Source of the DNA: Actinomortierella ambigua
Taxonomy: Eukaryota; Mortierellomycota; Mortierellomycetes; Mortierellales; Mortierellaceae
DNA: 23,011 nucleotides
Reading direction: 5' to 3'
Assembly: GCA_016098155.1 (NCBI GenBank)
Contig: JAAAJB010000486.1
Coordinates: 4,382-27,392, forward strand
Shown: positions 18,600 to 23,011 of the stretch, piece after piece
Layout of the letters: the number at the start of each line of letters is the position of its first letter
Position numbering within the stretch: the first letter of the stretch is position 1
The notes under the pieces: model-generated
Databases searched by the model: none
What the model saw: the letters and a program-made list of their open reading frames with translations, nothing else
What the model was told of the DNA's origin: nothing
Translations under genes and position numbers: made by a program

Positions 18600-20470
18600 T
18601 CAAGCGGTGGCAGCCTGCTGCTGCTGCTTGTTAAACTCGGCCATGCGGGCCTCGAGCTCTGGGCGGAAGTGACGGATCAGACCCTGGACGGGCCATGCAG
18701 CGGCATCACCCAAAGCACAGATGGTGTGACCCTCAATCTCGCGCGACAGCTCCTCAATCATGTCAATCTCTCGGGGACGTGCCTGGCCGTGCTCAAAGCG
18801 TGTCATCATGTTGGCCAACCATGTCGTGCCCTCTCGGCAAGGGGTGCACTGACCACACGACTCGTGGCGGTAAAAGGCCGAGAGGCGCGAAATCGCCTGG
18901 ACAATGTCCGTCGACTTGTCCATCACAATCACGGCCGCCGTACCGAGACCCGACTGCACATCACGCAGCGCATCAAAGTCCATCAACACATCGTCGCAAA
19001 TCTGACGCGGCAACACTGGCACCGACGAACCTCCCGGGATAATGCCCAACAGGTTGTCCCAACCGCCACGAACACCACCGCAGTGCTTCTCAATCAGCTC
19101 GCGCAGCGGGATCGACATCTCCTCCTCGACCGTGCAAGGGTTGTTGACGTGTCCAGAGATACAGAAGAGCTTGGTGCCCGCGTTGCGAGGACGACCAAAG
19201 CCCGCAAACCACTTGCCTCCACGGCGCAGAATTGTTGGTGCAACAGCGACCGTCTCGACGTTGGCCACCGTCGTGGGGCAGCCAAACAGACCCACATCGG
19301 CAGGGAATGGGGGCTTGAGACGAGGCTTGCCGGCCTTGCCCTCAATCGACTCGATCAAAGCAGTCTCCTCACCGCAAATGTACGCACCGGCACCACGGTG
19401 GATATAAATGTCGAAATCATAGCCAGAGCCGCAGGCGTTCTTGCCAATCAAACCAGCCTTGTAAGCCTCGTTAATAGCAACCTGGAGGTTTGAAGCCTCG
19501 TTGTAGAATTCACCACGGATATAAATATAGGCTAGAACGAATGAGTGGACAAAAATATAAAAGTCAATAAATAATCGGGAGACGTTGAGTTCAGCCAGTA
19601 GTGGTCCAGAAAGTAGAAAAAAAGAGTCTTACCAGCATTGGCCTTCATGGCACGACCAGCAACCAAGCATCCCTCGACCAACTTGTGGGGATCGTGGCGC
19701 ATAATCTCGCGATCCTTGCAGGTACCAGGCTCACCCTCATCAGCGTTGACGACCAGGTAACGGGGACTAGTTGGATGGAGGAGTGAAAAAAAGTGGTAAG
19801 AATGGTTAGGTACAGAGCAAGGAAATGCAACCAGGATCGCTTGTGACGAGTATTAGGTGTGTCTCTTATCAGTCGCAGCCAAAAAAGGGTCCATGCAAAC
19901 AGAATCCTGGTTGTCCTCCTCAATAGGGATTTGCATATCAATGTTGCTTTCCTGACGACATTCTCCTATGAAAGCGCAACGACTGATGATTCGTGATGGT
20001 CCGAGTTGATCCGTGCTGCTTGAAAAGCCCTTTTCCGAGTCGAGTCGAGTCGAGAGAGAGAGAGAGAAAGAAAGAAAGAGCATGAAAACGAGACAAACAA
20101 CATACCGGCCATCCAAAGGCTTGTTCATGAACGACCACTTGAGACCGGAGGGGAAACCGGCACCACCACGACCACGCAGACCCGACTCCTTCATCTCGTT
20201 GAGGATCCAGTCATGACCCTTCAGCAGAATCTCCTTGGTCTTGTACCAGTCACCACGCTTCAAGGCGCCGTTGAGCTTAAAGTCGTGGAAGCCGTAAATG
20301 TTGGTGAAGATGCGGTCCTCGTCGCTCAGGTTGCCGAACGACGTCCGCGCTGGCGGGGCCGCAGGGGTAGGCGCCGCCGTGGCAAAGGCACGCACGGCAG
20401 TACGCGCAGCAGCCGACGAGCGCGCGGTCGTGCGGGCGTTAGCAAGCAGAGCTATTTTGGTAGACGACAT
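18600..20470 (-). CDS. NDUFV1: NADH:ubiquinone oxidoreductase 51-kDa flavoprotein 1
   Basis: Three exons (20470-20106, 19766-19633, 19531-18600) give 476 residues, the normal size. This complex I matrix-arm subunit binds NADH and FMN and holds the N3 Fe4S4 cluster. Residues 1-45 form a targeting peptide rich in Ala, Arg, Ser and Thr without acids. The Gly-rich nucleotide loop [16 protein letters not shown] is at 97-112, the FMN-site block [20 protein letters not shown] at 124-143, AYIYIRGEF opens exon 3, and [19 protein letters not shown] follows. Cluster ligands are [12 protein letters not shown] (about 388-399) plus the distal Cys in [16 protein letters not shown] (about 437). Introns are 339 nt (GTATGT) and 101 nt (GTAAGA). 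Intron 1 carries GAGTC and GA repeats at about 20036-20080. The C-terminal QQQQAATA tail is dispensable-looking. Presence of complex I excludes Saccharomyces-like yeasts. Confidence 0.97.
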
Positions 20471-21528
20471 ACAAAACAGTTGTTGTGAGTTGGGAGTTTA
20501 GCTCAGGCACAACAGCGGATCAAATACAAAAAAAAAAAAAGAGAGAGAGGGGGGCCGGGGAGAAGAGTATTTCGTGGTCTCGGAGGAATAGAGAGAGATG
20601 CCGAGAGATGCCCATTTCAGAGGAAACAACCAATCCGGCAGTCGCCCCAGTAAGGTCGATGGAAGAGGAACATGGACACTTTCAGAAAGCGGGAAGGGGG
20701 GGATCACACAGTGCGAGTGAGTGGGGGAGTGGGGGTGGGAATGAGGCCCGAGATGTGTATGCCGCTCGCTGCTGGGCTCGGATGTATTTCGGAATCGACG
20801 CGAGTGGGGTAAGTGTCCTGCAACAGAAAAAAAAAAAGTGCTCCGAGAGGGAAATGTGGTGCCTCTGGTGTCTGCTACTGAATCGGTCAACTCCCACTCG
20901 GTGTTGGGCATTGACAGACGCAGCATGGACCATTGGGCGCGCAGTCAGGCAGAATGGGAGCCTCGGATCAGGCTTCCGCGAGGGAGGAGGTGTTGTCTCA
21001 TTCGGGAGGGAGGTTGATGAACATTGCTGGTGCTGGGGGAATGGTTGGTTGAGTGAGTGGGTAGGTCTCCTATGGAAGAGATGGAGACGACGGGAAAGAG
21101 GACATACCCCTTGTTGCGCTAACAGTGTGCATGATTATGTGATGGACGTGAGGAAAGGGGGGAGGCGGAGAAGGGGAGGTGAGAAGTGAGACGATGAAAA
21201 TGGGTTCCAATCTCTATTGTGTGTGTGTGTATGTCCAGGTAACGGAGCTCCCGCCCGAGATGAAAAAATTCGGAGGTTCGTCATTAACGCCTGCAATGCG
21301 CCGTGGCGCTGAGATTTTGGTGGCACGCACGCACACACTCTCTATCGTGCGTCTGTACTCATCAGCAACTCGTCAAGCGTGTATGTGCTGTATGGAAGAT
21401 AGAGACCAGTTCTGCGATTCTGGGTGGAGACCAGGCAATGCGGGGGCCATAGCGCTTCACCGTTCAGATGGTGGTTAGAGATGAACGCTGGAGATGATAG
21501 ATCGGACAAAATATTGCATCACCTAGCA
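20471..21528. other. NDUFV1 promoter/leader and unassigned sequence
   Basis: Next to the NDUFV1 ATG, 20528-20549 is an A13 run followed by (GA)n, so the coding strand has a CT tract then a T run, as in the other minus-strand genes here. The 234-codon plus ORF (20485-21189) reads this purine-rich strand as Arg/Gly/Lys/Trp-rich sequence without domains and is not accepted. At 21239-21310 one plus frame reads GNGAPARDEKIRRFVINAC and then a stop, a possible exon scrap. Confidence 0.45.
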
Positions 21529-21529
21529 G

Positions 21530-21670
21530 ACCGAGGTAGAGATTGTTCTTAAGCACAAGCTCGTCGACACCTTCATGGATATGGTGCACACCATCAAAAA
21601 AGTGATACTGTGGATAAACGTGGTTGGTGTGGTGCCGGCGAGTGTGGCTAGCTTTTATCTACTCTCATAA
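21530..21670 (+). pseudogene. Exon-like segment of unknown gene
   Basis: After an acceptor-like CACCTAGCAG (ending 21529) the plus strand is open for 46 residues to TAA at 21668. It reads TEVEIVLKHKLVDTFMDMVH, then TIKKVILWINVVGVVPA and SVASFYLLS. Third positions are GC-rich and there is an amphipathic-then-hydrophobic pattern. No start or clear upstream exon could be joined; the nearest coding-like stretch (21239-21310) runs into a stop. I do not recognise the protein. It is either the last exon of a poorly visible gene or a remnant. Confidence 0.25.
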
Positions 21671-22099
21671 TGGACCAGTACATGGATGTGTTTTCAAGAG
21701 CCACCTGATTCGCGTTGAATAGAATAGTACACCCAGATAAGCACCAAGCATGCGAAGTGCAGCGACCGCAGGAGGGGTGTCGCAAACGCTCTGGCTCTTA
21801 CTATGAGGTTGTTTGAAGAGTTTGAGAGGCTGTATCAGGGTGAACACTAATGACTGATACTGTGGTGGTGTTGACATGCTTGGTTTCCCAAAGTGGCTAT
21901 GCATGAGTGTTTTAAACGATTGGCCAAGGATTGCAATGTCCACTTCACTAATGTTTTTGTGCTTTTTCTTCGACAATATGGTGGTCCACACTCTTTCAAA
22001 CAAAGTAGAGGAAAGTGACAGATCTGACGAGTGGGAAGAGAGATTTGCCAAGAGAACGAATCGGACTCTGTGAGACCAACGCCGGACTTTAAGGGTCAT
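21665..22099 (-). CDS. Hypothetical ORF (144 aa), weak
   Basis: An uninterrupted minus-strand ORF from ATG 22099 that I do not recognise. The N-terminal half is Ser/Leu-rich with FERVWTTILSKKKHKNISEV. The C-terminal half has MHSHFGKPSMSTPPQYQSLV and AVAALRMLGAYLGVLFYSTR, then RIRWLLKTHPCTGPL. There is a weak hydrophobic patch near 118-128 and no signal peptide. The opposite strand is open for 65 codons over 21876-22073 and also reads protein-like (NKVEESDRSDEWEERFAKRT), so strand is uncertain. Its end overlaps the exon-like segment on the plus strand by a few bases. Confidence 0.28.
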   Translation of the reverse strand: MTLKVRRWSHRVRFVLLANLSSHSSDLSLSSTLFERVWTTILSKKKHKNISEVDIAILGQSFKTLMHSHFGKPSMSTPPQYQSLVFTLIQPLKLFKQPHSKSQSVCDTPPAVAALRMLGAYLGVLFYSTRIRWLLKTHPCTGPL

Positions 22100-22375
22100 T
22101 GCTCAATTGACACACTTCAGCTGCAGATCCAGGTCCTTTGCTCGTCTGGAATTGCATGCACATGGAGAACAGCATTGCAAAGCAAACCCTGCCTGCCTCT
22201 TGGTTAGATCACAAGGAGTAAGAGTGCCGCCATGTCAAGAATGAAAACATCATTTAACATCATTTTTTTATTATCTCAGGCTAAACACCGCAAAGGGTGA
22301 AAGTAGGGGGAGCATTCAAAGGAGAGAGGCACTGCAACGGCAAGAGACCATCCAAGTCTGGCTGCTGGTGGCTAA
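22100..22375. other. 3' flank of the gene at the right edge
   Basis: Only 276 bp, with TTTTTTTATTATC at about 22264-22276 near the stop of the minus-strand gene, which can serve its 3' end formation on the other strand (AATAAAAAA). No gene was seen. Confidence 0.45.
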
Positions 22376-23011
22376 TCACCAGAGGCGAAGCCTGCGGAAG
22401 GGGAGACGGTTCTGACGAGGAGAGTCGTCCAAATATAGCGGGGGCTGAATCGTCCACTTCTGGTCGGGAACCTTGTGTACGTCTACAAGACCAACCTTGG
22501 GTGGGCGGCCGGGCCCATCTGGGGCCAACTTGGCGACCGCTGGTTCGATGCCGAGAATATTGGCGAGGATACGCACGTAATTGCTGTCGATTTTCAACAG
22601 GCAAAATATGTATTCTTCAGGGGAAATCGTCAGCGGCTCCCCAAGGTTGTGCATGTTGAATGACAGGAAGAGACCGGTTTGTTCGTTCTGGATCGAATAA
22701 ACATCAGGGCCTTTCTTATTCAGCCTCCAGGTGGTATAAAGGTTCGGATGAGGGAGAAGGTAAACAGGACTGGAAGATGTTGGGTCAAGAAGACCGAAGA
22801 ATGCGCCATCAAGTTCAAGCTCAAAAGTCGCATCCTGAACATAGGGAGTTGGATCTGGCTCTAAAACAGGCTCGAGCTTCCATGCCTGGGAGCCTTCCTT
22901 GTCTTGCATGGTAAGACCAACAAAGGGTGGGAAGATGCGAAATGAAAGCATACCAGCGACAAGCTCGCAATCTGGGGCAGTGATCTGGAGCCCTTTCTCA
23001 AGGGTCTCGGT
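22376..23011 (-). CDS. Partial beta-trefoil-like protein, 5' end outside window
   Basis: The minus-strand frame is open from the window edge (23011) to TGA at 22376, giving the last 211 residues; the true start lies beyond the window. Visible blocks are LQITAPDCELVAGMLSFRIF and PPFVGL, then ATFELELDGAFFGLLD, TTWRLNKKGPDVYSIQNEQ, TGLFLSF, PEEYIFCLLKIDSNYVRI, and near the end VPDQKWTIQPPLYLDD. The repeated pattern (W..., VYSI.N..TG.FLSF, DQKWTI) is that of beta-trefoil folds, as in ricin-B-type lectins and fungal clitocypin-like protease inhibitors. This is an inference from motif style, not a firm family match. Codon use is even and lacks the homopolymer runs of its neighbours. The internal ATG at 22951 is not taken as the start because coding-like sequence continues upstream of it. 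Confidence 0.6.
   Translation of the reverse strand, partial: TETLEKGLQITAPDCELVAGMLSFRIFPPFVGLTMQDKEGSQAWKLEPVLEPDPTPYVQDATFELELDGAFFGLLDPTSSSPVYLLPHPNLYTTWRLNKKGPDVYSIQNEQTGLFLSFNMHNLGEPLTISPEEYIFCLLKIDSNYVRILANILGIEPAVAKLAPDGPGRPPKVGLVDVHKVPDQKWTIQPPLYLDDSPRQNRLPFRRLRLW

Noticed and set aside
18669..19493. 274-codon plus-strand ORF antisense to NDUFV1
   Set aside because: It mirrors a highly conserved exon; it is open only because GC-rich third positions remove stops on the other strand.
20485..21189. 234-codon plus-strand ORF upstream of NDUFV1
   Set aside because: Reads the purine-rich strand of a promoter and leader; Gly/Arg/Trp/Lys-rich and no domain.

Overview
This window is nuclear DNA from a filamentous fungus. 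It carries a fungal-type velvet regulator and a respiratory complex I subunit (so it is not a Saccharomyces-type yeast). Genes have few or no short introns, mostly 75-340 nt with GTAAGT/GTATGT-type donors. Coding sequence is GC-rich at third positions and thick with microsatellites and homopolymeric amino-acid runs. That style is compatible with an early-diverging lineage such as Mortierella-like Mucoromycota, but this placement is an inference. No bacterial operons, tRNA, rRNA, CRISPR or intact transposon were seen.

Layout, left to right. 1-2540: gene-like but broken exons (about 339-1240) and unassigned sequence. 2544-2876 (-): a small serine-rich ORF. 3869-4957 (-): a five-exon VPS68/TMEM50 endosomal membrane protein. 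4958-6621: a long spacer between divergent genes, with a possible minus-strand gene scrap near 5264-5360. 6622-7881 (+): UTP23, a three-exon small-subunit processome factor. It converges on a three-exon velvet (VelB-type) regulator at 7969-10641 (-), with 87 bp between the stop codons. 10642-12377: a spacer with opposed GA and CT tracts and a weak small spliced ORF. 12378-14678 (-): a mitochondrial BCKDK/PDK-family kinase. 15623-17392 (-): an unrecognised 589-residue low-complexity protein with a polyQ tract and a cysteine cluster. 17561-18246 (-): MDM35/TRIAP1. 18600-20470 (-): NDUFV1, the 51-kDa complex I subunit. 20471-22375: a spacer with an exon-like segment and one weak ORF. 22376-23011 (-): the 3' part of a protein that looks beta-trefoil-like and runs off the window.

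Three nuclear genes for mitochondrial functions lie within about 8 kb on the same strand: the BCKDK/PDK-type kinase (dehydrogenase control), MDM35 (intermembrane-space lipid-transfer partner) and NDUFV1 (NADH oxidation). Each has its own promoter space. The most distinctive features are large disordered insertions inside otherwise conserved folds: about 245 residues inside the velvet domain and over 100 extra residues in the ATP-lid region of the kinase. I found no clearly new multi-gene system. The best leads are these insertions, the unknown 589-residue protein and the decayed exons.
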